From NCBI RefSeq assembly GCF_042885655.1, contig NZ_JBHVRO010000009.1, positions 62,001 through 126,000 on the forward strand: a stretch of 64,000 nt of DNA. The letters run 5' to 3'. The position numbers and the translations under genes were made by a program. Positions 8,384 to 16,980 of the stretch are shown one piece after another. The notes under the pieces are model-generated. The model was given only the letters and a program-made list of their open reading frames with translations, was not told the origin of the DNA and did not search any database. Numbering within the stretch: position 1 is the stretch's first letter; each line of letters opens with the position of its first letter. The DNA comes from Psychrobacillus sp042885655. Lineage in GTDB: Bacteria > Bacillota > Bacilli > Bacillales_A > Planococcaceae.

Positions 8384-8541
8384 CGCTTATTTTTGGATTT
8401 ACTTTCTTGAAATCTTACAAAAAAGCACAAGGAAAAACTTAATGGACTTCGAATAGAATGTCAAAATGAAACAATTTGATTTCGGAAGGAAGAAAACGAT
8501 CAATCTAGAATATACATAGAAGTGAATGCATTGTATTAGCT

Positions 8542-8600
8542 GGAACGCCGTATGCGGTGAAAGTCGCACGTACTGTGTGAACAGGGGGAAAAGCCAAAGT
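8542..8600 (+). mobile_element. Group II intron-derived RNA fragment
   Basis: GCCGTATGCGGTGAAAGTCG (8548-8567) followed by CACGTACTGTGT gives a hairpin with a GNRA (GAAA) loop. The trailing AACAGGGGGAAAA is characteristic of group II intron RNA, domain-V style. Pairing along the stem has one mismatch. No reverse transcriptase gene or complete intron surrounds it, so it is a remnant. Confidence 0.5.
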
Positions 8601-8772
8601 TCATTGAATGGGTATCACTTGAGCGTATTTTGGTTGGGTTTCAATTGAAAACTTATTAATATAAAAAAAGAATGTGAAAAATTGCACTTAAATAAACAGG
8701 TCAACAGTCGCTTTTGTTGTTTCAAGGGAAATAATACAAATTAATTATTTCGATATAAGGGAGAGATATTGT

Positions 8773-9534
8773 ATGACAGAAAGAAAGAATTTTTCAGAAG
8801 ATAAACATAAAGAGGATATAAAATTCTCAATTATCATACCTGCCCATAATGAAGAAAAGTATATTGGAAAATGCTTGGAATCTATTTCAAAAGCCTCAAT
8901 GTTATTTGAAAATCAGGTTGAAGTCATCGTTGTTTTAAATCGATGTACAGACAGAACAGAAGAAATTGCGAAATCATACAAATGTATAACGATAAAGAAT
9001 AACGATAAAAACCTTTCTAAGATTAGGAACGCAGGTGTTGATATAGCGAAAGGTGAAATCATCGTTACAATTGATGCAGATACCCAGGTGAACGATCATG
9101 TGTTGTCTAATGTAGAGAAATACTTAACAACCGGAAAGTACATCGGGGGTGGAGTTACAGGGAAATTTGAAAGAATGTCTTTAGGAATATTTGTTTCAAC
9201 CTTGTTATTAATTGGCCCACTACTCCTTAAATATGGAGCAATATCTGTCGGAATCTTTTGGTGCTACAAAAAGGATTTTAAGTCGATTAATGGTTTTAAT
9301 GAAGATATGCTTATGGCAGAAGATGCTGATTTTGCTAGACGATTAAAGGATTGGGGAAAGAAGAATGGAAAAAAATACGGAACAATTCAAAATGGGATGA
9401 TAACTTCTTGCAGAAAGTTTGATAAACACGGAGACTGGGCTTTACTTAAACGTCCGAAGATAATTTTAGCTTATCTCAAAGGAACTGATCAGAAATATGC
9501 GAATGAAGCATACTATGAAAATCAAGATAGATAA
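8773..9534 (+). CDS. Family 2 glycosyltransferase
   Basis: GT-A type glycosyltransferase of 253 residues. FSIIIPAHNEEKYIGKCLESI near residue 18 is the nucleotide-sugar fold start, TIDADTQV near residue 98 is the DxD-type metal motif, and EDADFARRLKDWGKK near residue 180 the acceptor ED motif. A hydrophobic stretch at about 138-160 may anchor it to the membrane face. The ATG follows AAGGGAGAG. No partner biosynthesis genes are adjacent, so donor and product are unknown. The upstream intron scar suggests this stretch was acquired or rearranged. Confidence 0.85.
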   Translation: MTERKNFSEDKHKEDIKFSIIIPAHNEEKYIGKCLESISKASMLFENQVEVIVVLNRCTDRTEEIAKSYKCITIKNNDKNLSKIRNAGVDIAKGEIIVTIDADTQVNDHVLSNVEKYLTTGKYIGGGVTGKFERMSLGIFVSTLLLIGPLLLKYGAISVGIFWCYKKDFKSINGFNEDMLMAEDADFARRLKDWGKKNGKKYGTIQNGMITSCRKFDKHGDWALLKRPKIILAYLKGTDQKYANEAYYENQDR

Positions 9535-9671
9535 CAATAACATTACAATGTTCAGGAGTTAAACTCAAGTTAAGTCTCAAGAAGAAAGGGCGTAGGTTAG
9601 TTGAAGAGTGTTGTTTACTTGTGTTCAACAATTGTTCCAGTTTGTTAAATAACTTTAAAGGAGGGGATTAC

Positions 9672-9983
9672 TTGGAAACCAACGCAACTTTTCCACGAAA
9701 ATATAGCGTAATCAGTTATATTGCTTTGGCAGTCGGGATTACTTGCTTTTTTATTACTTTTGTTCAACCTACAAGAATTGTGATGATAGGTTCTCTTGCC
9801 GGGGACTATATCACTTATGGATTTACAACTATTGGTCTTGTATGCTCCATAATAGGGATATCCAAGAAAACGGAAAAGAATATGCTACCGATCATTTCTT
9901 TAATTTTATCACTATCTTTTCCAATCTAATTTGCAGTAATTTTTATTTTATTGATAACAGGTGTTATTCCCTTTGCACCTTAG
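9672..9983 (+). pseudogene. Small membrane protein gene interrupted by a stop codon
   Basis: TTG start at 9672, just after AAAGGAGGGG, encodes about 85 residues with three hydrophobic segments and then meets TAA at 9927-9929. The same frame continues with a further hydrophobic segment (FAVIFILLITGVIPFAP) to TAG at 9981. The simplest reading is one four-segment protein with a single nonsense change. A truncated but functional product is also possible. I do not recognise the family. An upstream ATG at 9621 lacks a ribosome site. Confidence 0.6.
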
Positions 9984-10066
9984 ATATTACCTGGTTATCT
10001 AGACAATACTACCTTATTCAAGAAAAGGTCCAGTTAATTGGATAGATTAAATAAGGGGGTGATAAA

Positions 10067-10099
10067 ATGAATGCATTTATGCTAGAAGGATGGATGTAG
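10067..10099 (+). CDS. Possible 10-residue peptide
   Basis: ATG at 10067 follows AAGGGGGTGA at good spacing and encodes MNAFMLEGWM before TAG. The ribosome site is far better than chance, but ten codons is too short for certainty. It may be a leader peptide, or the remaining 5' end of a decayed gene, since nothing follows in frame. Confidence 0.3.
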   Translation: MNAFMLEGWM

Positions 10100-10209
10100 A
10101 CATCACTAGGGCTTAATGTGACCCTGTTGTCTCCTATTCCACCTGTCATATCGTTACCTCCCGCTTATAACGGTGTAATTTTACTGTAAAAGAATATCGT
10201 TGGAATTTG

Positions 10210-11100
10210 TTATTCCATAGTAGGAATGCTATCCCAAATTTTTTGGATTACATCAATAAAAGATTGAATTGTTACTAAGTTTTCTTTTTCCTTCAACGTA
10301 ATGATAGAAGTGTTTACTTTTACCTTGTTCTCAGTAACTAGGATCGGGATTAAATCACCATTGCTAATTTCTTTTTTTATAAAGTCACTGATTAACAACG
10401 CTACCCCCATATTATTTAATACAGCCTTTTTGATCGCATCTAAACTACCAAATTCTATTACGTTTTGTAATGAGAGTTTCGATTGTCTCAAATATTTACT
10501 CATCATCGATTCAAAATATCCGTCAGCTTGGTATTTAATTAAAGGAAATTTCGTCAGTAATTGGTCTTCCGGATACCTATCATATAAGTCTTTAGAAACT
10601 ACTAGAACCATGTCTTCCTCTGCAATCACGATGTTTGTAATTCCATTATTACTTAGGTCGCCTGAAATAATCCCTATATCATATTTGTTTGATTCTACCC
10701 CTTTTATAACTTCATCACTGTTACAGGAAATCAACTTAATCTGTACTTTGGGATATAGCTTCAGGTATTCAGAAATGACATAAGGAAAATAATAGGTACA
10801 ATAGCTTTCACCAGCGGCAATCGTTACATTGCCATTCGAATTTGAAAGTTCGGCGAATGATGACTCTATCTCCTCTACTATGGAAAAAAGCTGATCTGTA
10901 TATGTTTTAAGAACTTCACCTGCAGGTGTCAAAAAGATCTTCTTTCCTATCCGTATAAATAGCTGCTGTTTCAATTCTTGTTCAAGCGACTGAATTTGTA
11001 CAGTTACTGCAGGCTGAGTAAAGTTTAACTGTTGCGCAGCCTTAGTAAAATTTAAGTACTCTGCTGCGAATTGGAAAGTTTTCAGATGTCTTAATTCCAT
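10210..11100 (-). CDS. LysR-family transcriptional regulator
   Basis: A 296-residue LTTR. Winged helix at residues 1-60 with MELRHLKTFQFAAEYLNFTKAAQQLNFTQPAVT-type sequence (only the first part quoted is diagnostic: LRHLKTF and FTKAAQQL). A linker helix follows, then a periplasmic-binding-fold effector domain. It is divergent from the dimethylargininase gene across a 204-bp gap, the usual arrangement of an LTTR and its target. Effector unknown. Confidence 0.9.
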   Translation of the reverse strand: MELRHLKTFQFAAEYLNFTKAAQQLNFTQPAVTVQIQSLEQELKQQLFIRIGKKIFLTPAGEVLKTYTDQLFSIVEEIESSFAELSNSNGNVTIAAGESYCTYYFPYVISEYLKLYPKVQIKLISCNSDEVIKGVESNKYDIGIISGDLSNNGITNIVIAEEDMVLVVSKDLYDRYPEDQLLTKFPLIKYQADGYFESMMSKYLRQSKLSLQNVIEFGSLDAIKKAVLNNMGVALLISDFIKKEISNGDLIPILVTENKVKVNTSIITLKEKENLVTIQSFIDVIQKIWDSIPTME

Positions 11101-11304
11101 TAAATCTCTACTCCATATTATCAGATTTTTTGAACTGGTTCATAAGTACAGTGCTAAGTATCGATAAAAAACTGTTATGGTTTCCATAATATCTTTTGAT
11201 TTTACTGTAATCTCGTAAAAACGTAAAGTATTCATATAAGCTGTAGCAGTCAGGAACATGAACTGAAGCCGCTTATATTATTTATTTTAGGGAGGCAAAT
11301 CCAG

Positions 11305-12069
11305 ATGAATTTTTCACACACTATAGTACGCAAAATTAGCAAAAGCTTTGTAAACGGTTTAACAACCGTAGATTTAGGTAAACCCGATTATGAAAAAGCG
11401 TTTGAACAGCACAGCAACTATATTGATGCATTGAAACAATGCGGTGTAAAAGTAACCGTTCTTGAGGCGGATGAACGATTTCCTGACTCTACTTTTGTAG
11501 AAGACACAGCGATTCTTACTGAAAAATGTGCCATTATTACAAATCCTGGCGCAGAAAGTCGCAATGGGGAAATTGTAGAAATGCGAGAAGTGCTATCGAA
11601 TTTCTACAGCGAGATAGAGTCAATTCTTGAGCCGGGTACACTTGATGGCGGTGACGTAATGCAGGTAGATAACCATTTTTACATTGGTCTTTCCAACCGA
11701 ACAAATGAAGAAGGGGCAAGCCAGCTCAAAGAAATTTTAGAGAAATACGATTATAGTGCAACGATAGTACCTGTAGAAAAGTTTTTCCACTTTAAGACAG
11801 GGATTTCCTACATAGGGGACAACACTTTAGTGCTAGCAGGAGAATTCATCGACAATGAGTTGTTCCGAGATTTTAACAAAATCATCGTCAATGAAGAAGA
11901 GGAATATGCGGCTAACTGCATTCGTATCAACGACTATGTAATTATCCCAAAAAGATACGAGGAGACAAAGAAAAAGATTACTGCTGCTGGTTACTCCGTT
12001 ATTGAAGTGGAAATGTCTGAGTTCATCAAGCAAGATGGTGGATTAACTTGCCTGTCTTTACGATTCTAA
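11305..12069 (+). CDS. Dimethylarginine dimethylaminohydrolase (DDAH)
   Basis: Hydrolyses methylated arginines to citrulline and methylamines. The 254-residue beta/alpha propeller keeps the catalytic set at family positions: D114 in TLDGGDVM, H162 in FFHFKTG and C249 in GGLTCLSL. The substrate loop PDSTFVEDTA lies at 60-69. GGAGG precedes the ATG. The LysR gene upstream on the other strand probably controls it. Arginine deiminase is less likely because of the short length and DDAH-type motifs. Likely role is using free methylarginine as a nitrogen source, by inference. Confidence 0.9.
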   Translation: MNFSHTIVRKISKSFVNGLTTVDLGKPDYEKAFEQHSNYIDALKQCGVKVTVLEADERFPDSTFVEDTAILTEKCAIITNPGAESRNGEIVEMREVLSNFYSEIESILEPGTLDGGDVMQVDNHFYIGLSNRTNEEGASQLKEILEKYDYSATIVPVEKFFHFKTGISYIGDNTLVLAGEFIDNELFRDFNKIIVNEEEEYAANCIRINDYVIIPKRYEETKKKITAAGYSVIEVEMSEFIKQDGGLTCLSLRF

Positions 12070-12153
12070 GCGGGCAACTAGAATAATTTAAGAGAAAATG
12101 CACCATAACTCAAAATCTCTAAAAATAGAGCTCACTTCGTGCTTTAGTTGAAG

Positions 12154-12183
12154 AAGACCATCTAATTGTGATGGTCTTTTTTT
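12154..12183 (+). terminator. Terminator of the DDAH gene
   Basis: AAGACCATC / GATGGTCTT stem with a 7-nt loop and a nine-T run. Confidence 0.9.
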
Positions 12184-12240
12184 GTCTCAAAACTAACATT
12201 ACTGTTTAACAGAACCTAATCTGCCTTCTCACAATAAAAA

Positions 12241-12284
12241 ATGTCGCCTCCTTTTCCTAAATAAATAGAAAAAGGAGGCGACAT
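12241..12284 (-). terminator. Terminator of xpt-pbuX
   Basis: Perfect 15-bp stem ATGTCGCCTCCTTTT / AAAAGGAGGCGACAT. On the minus strand it is followed by a T-run. Confidence 0.85.
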
Positions 12285-12330
12285 TATAACATATTTCACC
12301 TTAGAATATGTGGGGTATTCAAGGCAACAT

Positions 12331-13620
12331 TTATTCAGTTTTAAGCTGATTTGCTTTCTTAGAAGGAAGCATATTAAATAATATATTCAATATTATCGCT
12401 GTCATACTTCCTGCAACAATCCCGTTACTTGTTAAAATTTGAATGCCAGATGGAAGAGAGTCAAATAAGTTAGGGACTACAGATACTCCAAGTCCCATAC
12501 CAACAGAACAAGCTATAATCATTGCATTGTCTTGGGTTTCCGTTACAACTTTGCTAAGCATCTTAATGCCTTGAGATACGACCATTCCAAACATCGCCAA
12601 CATTGCTCCGCCAAGAACAGACACGGGGATAATTGTTGTTATTGCAGCAATTTTAGGAATGAACCCAAGCGCTATAAGCATTCCACCTGTAATGTAAATA
12701 ACGTTTTTGGATTTAACTCCTGACATTTGAAGAAGTCCAACGTTTTGAGAAAAAGTTGTATATGGGAATGAATTAAAAATACCACCAAGTAATACAGCAA
12801 TACCTTCCGCACGATACCCTTTTGATAATTCTTTTTTTGAAATCTTTTTATCTACTATATCTCCAAGAGCAAAATAAACGCCTGTCGATTCTACTAAAGA
12901 AACCATTGCCACTAAAATCATCGTAATAATTGGTGACCAATCGAATGTTGGTGTGCCGAAGTAAAAAGGATGCACCATATGGAAAAGATTAGCCTCTTTA
13001 AACGGAGTGAAATCTACTTTCCCCATAAATATTGATGCAATCGTTCCAGCAACTAATCCAAGTAAGATAGAAACAGCTTTAATAAATCCCGATGAAAAAC
13101 GATAAAGTAACACAATAAAAAGTAATGTACCAAATGCCAATATAATATTTGAAGTCGACCCAAAGTCTTCTGCTCCTTGGCCTCCACCCATATTCGTAAT
13201 AGCCACAGGAATAAGCGTCACTCCAATAATTGTTACAACAGAACCAGTAACAACTGGAGGAAAGAATTTTACAAGTTGACCAAAAACTCCACTAATAACA
13301 ATAACAAAAATACCAGAAACGATGATAGCCCCGTAAATAGAAGAAATTCCATATTCTTTTCCGATACCAATCATCGGACCAACCGCAGTAAATGTACATC
13401 CTAATACAACTGGAAGACCAATTCCAAAAAATCGATTACTCATTACTTGCAAGATGGTAGCAATACCACACATTAATATATCAATAGCAACTAAATAAGT
13501 TAATTGATCAGAAGGGAGTCCTAGCGATCCACCAACTATTAAGGGAATCATTACCGCTCCTGCATACATAGCAAGGAGATGCTGGATACCAAGCGTGGTA
13601 TTTTTCAATGTATTTTTCAT
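12331..13620 (-). CDS. pbuX: Xanthine permease
   Basis: NCS2-family (nucleobase:cation symporter) purine transporter of 429 residues with about fourteen membrane segments. It opens with the typical LGIQHLLAMYAGAVMIPLIVG-like helix (first half diagnostic: GIQHLLAMYAG). VVESTGVYFALGDI-type residues (VSLVESTGVYFA) in the middle are the substrate-site helix. Its start overlaps the xpt stop by four bases, so the two are translationally coupled, as in Bacillus subtilis xpt-pbuX. It imports xanthine for salvage. Confidence 0.95.
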   Translation of the reverse strand: MKNTLKNTTLGIQHLLAMYAGAVMIPLIVGGSLGLPSDQLTYLVAIDILMCGIATILQVMSNRFFGIGLPVVLGCTFTAVGPMIGIGKEYGISSIYGAIIVSGIFVIVISGVFGQLVKFFPPVVTGSVVTIIGVTLIPVAITNMGGGQGAEDFGSTSNIILAFGTLLFIVLLYRFSSGFIKAVSILLGLVAGTIASIFMGKVDFTPFKEANLFHMVHPFYFGTPTFDWSPIITMILVAMVSLVESTGVYFALGDIVDKKISKKELSKGYRAEGIAVLLGGIFNSFPYTTFSQNVGLLQMSGVKSKNVIYITGGMLIALGFIPKIAAITTIIPVSVLGGAMLAMFGMVVSQGIKMLSKVVTETQDNAMIIACSVGMGLGVSVVPNLFDSLPSGIQILTSNGIVAGSMTAIILNILFNMLPSKKANQLKTE

Positions 13621-14204
13621 CTAGTGAAATCCTCCTCAAAAAATTCCACTGTTCCATTTTCTAACGATTTAATATTCGCAAGTGAATCTACACGAACTCC
13701 AAGCTCACGAACAAGAGATCCACCTGTTTGGAATCCTTTTTCAATTACAATCCCAACGCCAGCAGTTGTTGCATTAGCTTGCTCTACAATATCAAGCAAA
13801 CCAAGCACCGCTTGTCCATTCGCCAGGAAGTCGTCAATGATTAATACTACATCATCGCTTGTTATGAAGTCTTTCGAAATAGAAATATCATTTGTTTCAT
13901 TTTTTGTAAAAGAATGTACCTTTGATGTATATAAATTATCAGATAACGTTAAAGATTTGCGTTTTCTAGCAAAAACAACTGAGACTCCAAGAGTTAATGC
14001 TGCAAACATAGAAGGAGCAATACCAGAAGATTCGATTGTTACAATTTTAGTAATACCAGCATCCTTATAACGAGTAGCAAATTCTTCTCCAATCGCTTGC
14101 ATTAAAACTGGATCAATTTGATGATTTAAGAACGTGTCTACTTTTAATACATTCTCCGATAGAACTTTACCATGTTGTACGATTTTTTCTTTTAATAATT
14201 TCAT
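13617..14204 (-). CDS. xpt: Xanthine phosphoribosyltransferase
   Basis: Converts xanthine and PRPP to XMP. Its 195 residues match the family. The PRPP-binding loop VLIIDDFLANGQA (near residues 124-136) is plain, and the N-terminal MKLLKEKIVQHGKVL is characteristic of Xpt. It is first gene of the operon, expressed through a guanine riboswitch, so both genes should shut off when guanine is plentiful. Confidence 0.97.
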   Translation of the reverse strand: MKLLKEKIVQHGKVLSENVLKVDTFLNHQIDPVLMQAIGEEFATRYKDAGITKIVTIESSGIAPSMFAALTLGVSVVFARKRKSLTLSDNLYTSKVHSFTKNETNDISISKDFITSDDVVLIIDDFLANGQAVLGLLDIVEQANATTAGVGIVIEKGFQTGGSLVRELGVRVDSLANIKSLENGTVEFFEEDFTR

Positions 14205-14247
14205 CTTTACAGGCTTCCCCTCAAGTTTAAATTTTTAAACACAAAAA

Positions 14248-14302
14248 AGCTCGATGACTTTGTACCCACTCGCTAAAGGAGTGGAACAATGCCATTCGAG
14301 CT
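14248..14302 (-). terminator. Riboswitch terminator of xpt-pbuX
   Basis: Long stem with outer arms AGCTCGA / TCGAGCT and inner CCACTC / GAGTGG, followed on the minus strand by six T. It is the off-state hairpin of the purine riboswitch. Confidence 0.9.
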
Positions 14303-14364
14303 GAAAATTCGAACAGAAATAAAAGAATATATGACAAAATGCCAAAACTCTATTATCGTATTGC

Positions 14365-14439
14365 CACTCATAGTCAGCTCATTTACGGTAAGCCGGTAGA
14401 AACTTGCAGGCCATATTCCTGCGATTATACGAGTAAGTG
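14365..14439 (-). promoter_or_regulatory. Guanine (purine) riboswitch aptamer
   Basis: Minus-strand sequence contains all the invariant purine-aptamer blocks: TATAATC, ATATGG, AAGTTTCTACCGG, ACCGTAAATG and GACTATG. The base before TATG in the last block is C, the specificity base for guanine/hypoxanthine rather than adenine. The P1 stem closes with TTACTC/GAGTGG. Confidence 0.97.
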
Positions 14440-14456
14440 CTATTTGAATATTTCTC

Positions 14457-14484
14457 ATTATAGCACGATAAAGGCCAATTACAA
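14457..14484 (-). promoter_or_regulatory. xpt-pbuX promoter
   Basis: TTGTAA, 16 nt, TATAAT on the minus strand, about 20 nt before the aptamer. Confidence 0.65.
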
Positions 14485-14543
14485 TCACCCATTAATAAGT
14501 TAGATGATTCATAAAATTCCGTTCAATCAATATAATAAAACTA

Positions 14544-14834
14544 TTATTTTTGTGCTTTTAAAGACTTGAAGACATGTATAAAGTAAGAAGGATCTTCTTG
14601 AATATTGTATGGGAAAACACCTTGATTTGTATGTAAATACAAAATGCCACCACCAAAGGAAAAAGGCTTATGCGATACATCGTGAACATGCTCAAGCTTA
14701 AATTGATGTCGCTCCGAAGCAATTCCTTCTATATTTAAATGAAGCTCAAATCTCATTTCAATATGCTGCATTTGATAATAAAAATCGATTTCCCGCTTTA
14801 TTTCAACATAAACAATCGAATGACTACTCAACAT
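14544..14834 (-). CDS. Hypothetical protein, about 96 residues
   Basis: Not recognised. The frame extends to 14900, but ATG at 14834 sits behind GGAGGGGAAG and is the best start. The chain alternates short beta-like stretches and ends with FSFGGGILYLHTNQGVFPY and a C-terminal helix, a pattern reminiscent of a small PH-like beta sandwich. That is only an impression. It has no signal peptide or membrane segment and is monocistronic. Confidence 0.6.
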   Translation of the reverse strand: MLSSHSIVYVEIKREIDFYYQMQHIEMRFELHLNIEGIASERHQFKLEHVHDVSHKPFSFGGGILYLHTNQGVFPYNIQEDPSYFIHVFKSLKAQK

Positions 14835-14913
14835 CTTCCCCTCCAATACCACTATACAGTGTAACATGTTTCGGTGAAAATATTCAGAATCATCCTCCAA
14901 TTGTTACAAAGGT

Positions 14914-14938
14914 GTTACTGGTGCCAGGCACTAGTAAC
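14914..14938. repeat. Small inverted repeat with GGTGCCAGGCACT core
   Basis: GTTACT / AGTAAC outer arms around GTGCC/GGCAC. The GTGCCAGGCAC core recurs near 24.70 kb and in variants near 21.59, 49.20 and 49.97 kb. It lies just past the end of the PAS chemoreceptor gene. Confidence 0.6.
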
Positions 14939-14956
14939 ATAGTTGTCATACAAGGG

Positions 14957-15862
14957 TTAGATTAGTTTGACGAAATGAGCTGTTTGCGCTTCTAGTTTTT
15001 CAGATGCTTTGGCAATCTCTTTAAACTCTTCTAAAGCAATTCGAATTTCATCTTGGCTTTTTTCAATGCTTTGTTGAGACTTTCCATTGCTATGCGTTAC
15101 TTTATTTACTTCTTTTGCAATGCCTTCAATATTTTCGCGTACTTCCACAATGGATGCTTCTACTCTTGCCGCTAGTTTGCGTACCTCTTGTGCAACGACA
15201 TTAAATCCACGACCATGTTCCCCTGCACGCGCCGCTTCTATTGCTGCATTTAATGCCAATAAATTTGTTTGAGCAGCAATTTCTCGTATAGTTTGTACAA
15301 TACCTCGAATAGAGTCAGCCTGAACTTGCAAACTCACTAAGGTTTCTGTACTTTCTTTAGCACCCTTTGCAATTTCATCTATTGTCTCTAAAAGATTTTG
15401 ACTTCTTTTCATACCAGTCTCTGCACGGTTGTTTAGTCCTTCTGACATTTCATTTAACTCATTTGTAACAACCATGATTGTTTGATGTTGCTCCGTTACG
15501 TTTGTAGCAACTTTGGTAACGCCTAGAACTTGACCACTCTCACCAAATATCGGCATATAAGTCGCTTCAAGCATTACACTATTTCCATTAATATCTTTGC
15601 GTTCTACCTTATTATGAACTGTCTTCCCTGCAAATAAGTCTCTCCATAATGCTTCATATTCAGGGCTATTCAAGTACTTTGGAAAACAAAAATCACGATG
15701 GTTCATCCCCATCACTTTTTCTTTTGTATAACCAAGTTCTTTGGCAAAATTATCATTTACATATGCTACTCGACGATTTAAGTCAAAACGAATAATAGCT
15801 AAACTCTTTTCTAATGCATTTACAACTATCATATCATTTACTTCTTCAACTTGTGAATTCAT
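14957..15862 (-). CDS. Soluble PAS-domain methyl-accepting chemotaxis protein
   Basis: A 301-residue cytoplasmic chemoreceptor. Residues about 15-125 form a PAS sensor (RVAYVNDNFAKELGYTKEKV). The rest is a short MCP signalling coiled coil with the highly conserved tip QTNLLALNAAIEAARAGEHG, near residue 200. No membrane segment exists, so it senses an internal signal such as redox or energy state. Many PAS receptors bind FAD or haem, but no ligand residue can be named here. It is shorter than most Bacillus MCPs, having one PAS and little flanking coil. Confidence 0.9.
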   Translation of the reverse strand: MNSQVEEVNDMIVVNALEKSLAIIRFDLNRRVAYVNDNFAKELGYTKEKVMGMNHRDFCFPKYLNSPEYEALWRDLFAGKTVHNKVERKDINGNSVMLEATYMPIFGESGQVLGVTKVATNVTEQHQTIMVVTNELNEMSEGLNNRAETGMKRSQNLLETIDEIAKGAKESTETLVSLQVQADSIRGIVQTIREIAAQTNLLALNAAIEAARAGEHGRGFNVVAQEVRKLAARVEASIVEVRENIEGIAKEVNKVTHSNGKSQQSIEKSQDEIRIALEEFKEIAKASEKLEAQTAHFVKLI

Positions 15863-15888
15863 ACTGTTTCCCCCATCCCCTTAATCAC

Positions 15889-16977
15889 TCAAACCGGTGC
15901 GTATGCTGATAAATCCAGCACAGTTTTCTCCCCCAATGCTAAACGAGCTAGCTCTGCTCCTACAAAAGGTCCAGCAGTTAATCCAGAAGCTCCTAAGCCA
16001 TTTGCAAAATAAATTGAATCAAAACCTGGAACTTTTCCTATAATAGGAAGAAATTCTGGTGTATATGGTCTGAACCCTACTCTTACTTCCTCTATTAATG
16101 AAGTTTCCAATAATTTTGCAATACTAGTAGATTTCTCTATTAATTCTAATTTTCCTGCTTCCGTTACACTTATATCGAATTTTGTATTTTCTTCATATGT
16201 GGAACCAGCTACAACTCTCCCATCATCAAATGCGAGCAAGTACTGATTTGTCGGAGGTAGTACTACTGGCCAATCTCCAGTAGCTTCGTTTTCAATCCTA
16301 AAATGCATAATTTGAGCTTTTTGAGAACTTACTTTCATATCAGCTCCTAATTTTAAAGGAAGTTCATTTCCCCAAGCTCCTGCTGTTAAAACGATTCGAT
16401 CTGTGCTTAATAGTTTTCCATTGACTAATACGCTACCGTTTGAAATTTCTGCATTCCCATAAATTATTTCTGCTCCTAGTTTTTGAGCCCCCCCAATTAA
16501 TGCATCTCTCATAGCACGGCCATCTACTCGCGCCGCCCCTTCTACATATAGTGAGGAAAAATCTTCTGAAATAAGAGGGAAAAGTGCTTTTGTTTCTTCC
16601 GCCGTGAGTATTTTCAGTTCACCTATTTCTGGAGCATCTTCACGCTTTTCAATAGCTCTTTCTAGCATTTTCTGTAACTTTTTCTCATCTTTATGAAGCG
16701 CAATAGCCCCTACTTGTTTATAACCAGTCGAAGTTTCACCCAAAGTTTTGAGTTCTTCTACAAGTTGGTTGTAATACTTTGCCCCATTTTTTACTAGCTC
16801 GTACCATTTTTTATTTCTTCTTTGTGAAATCCACGGACAAATTATTCCTGCTGCTGCATCCGTTGCCTGTCCTAAATCCTTTCGGTCCACAAGCGTTACT
16901 TGCACGTTTTCTTTTGCAAGATGATAGGCGGTGGAAGCACCCAAAATACCACCGCCTATTACTATATAAGAAGGCAT
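15889..16977 (-). CDS. FAD-dependent amino-acid oxidase family protein
   Basis: A DAO-fold flavoenzyme of 362 residues. It begins with the dinucleotide motif VIGGGILGASTAYHL followed by the acidic residue in VDRKDLGQ. The closing GLGASGLTAGPFVGAELA holds the FAD ribityl contact. Glycine/D-amino-acid oxidases and related dehydrogenases are the nearest types; the substrate is not determined. It starts 3 nt after the S66 peptidase stop, so they are one operon. Pairing with an LD-carboxypeptidase that can release D-alanine suggests a D-amino-acid substrate (inference). Confidence 0.85.
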   Translation of the reverse strand: MPSYIVIGGGILGASTAYHLAKENVQVTLVDRKDLGQATDAAAGIICPWISQRRNKKWYELVKNGAKYYNQLVEELKTLGETSTGYKQVGAIALHKDEKKLQKMLERAIEKREDAPEIGELKILTAEETKALFPLISEDFSSLYVEGAARVDGRAMRDALIGGAQKLGAEIIYGNAEISNGSVLVNGKLLSTDRIVLTAGAWGNELPLKLGADMKVSSQKAQIMHFRIENEATGDWPVVLPPTNQYLLAFDDGRVVAGSTYEENTKFDISVTEAGKLELIEKSTSIAKLLETSLIEEVRVGFRPYTPEFLPIIGKVPGFDSIYFANGLGASGLTAGPFVGAELARLALGEKTVLDLSAYAPV

Positions 16978-16980
16978 CTA

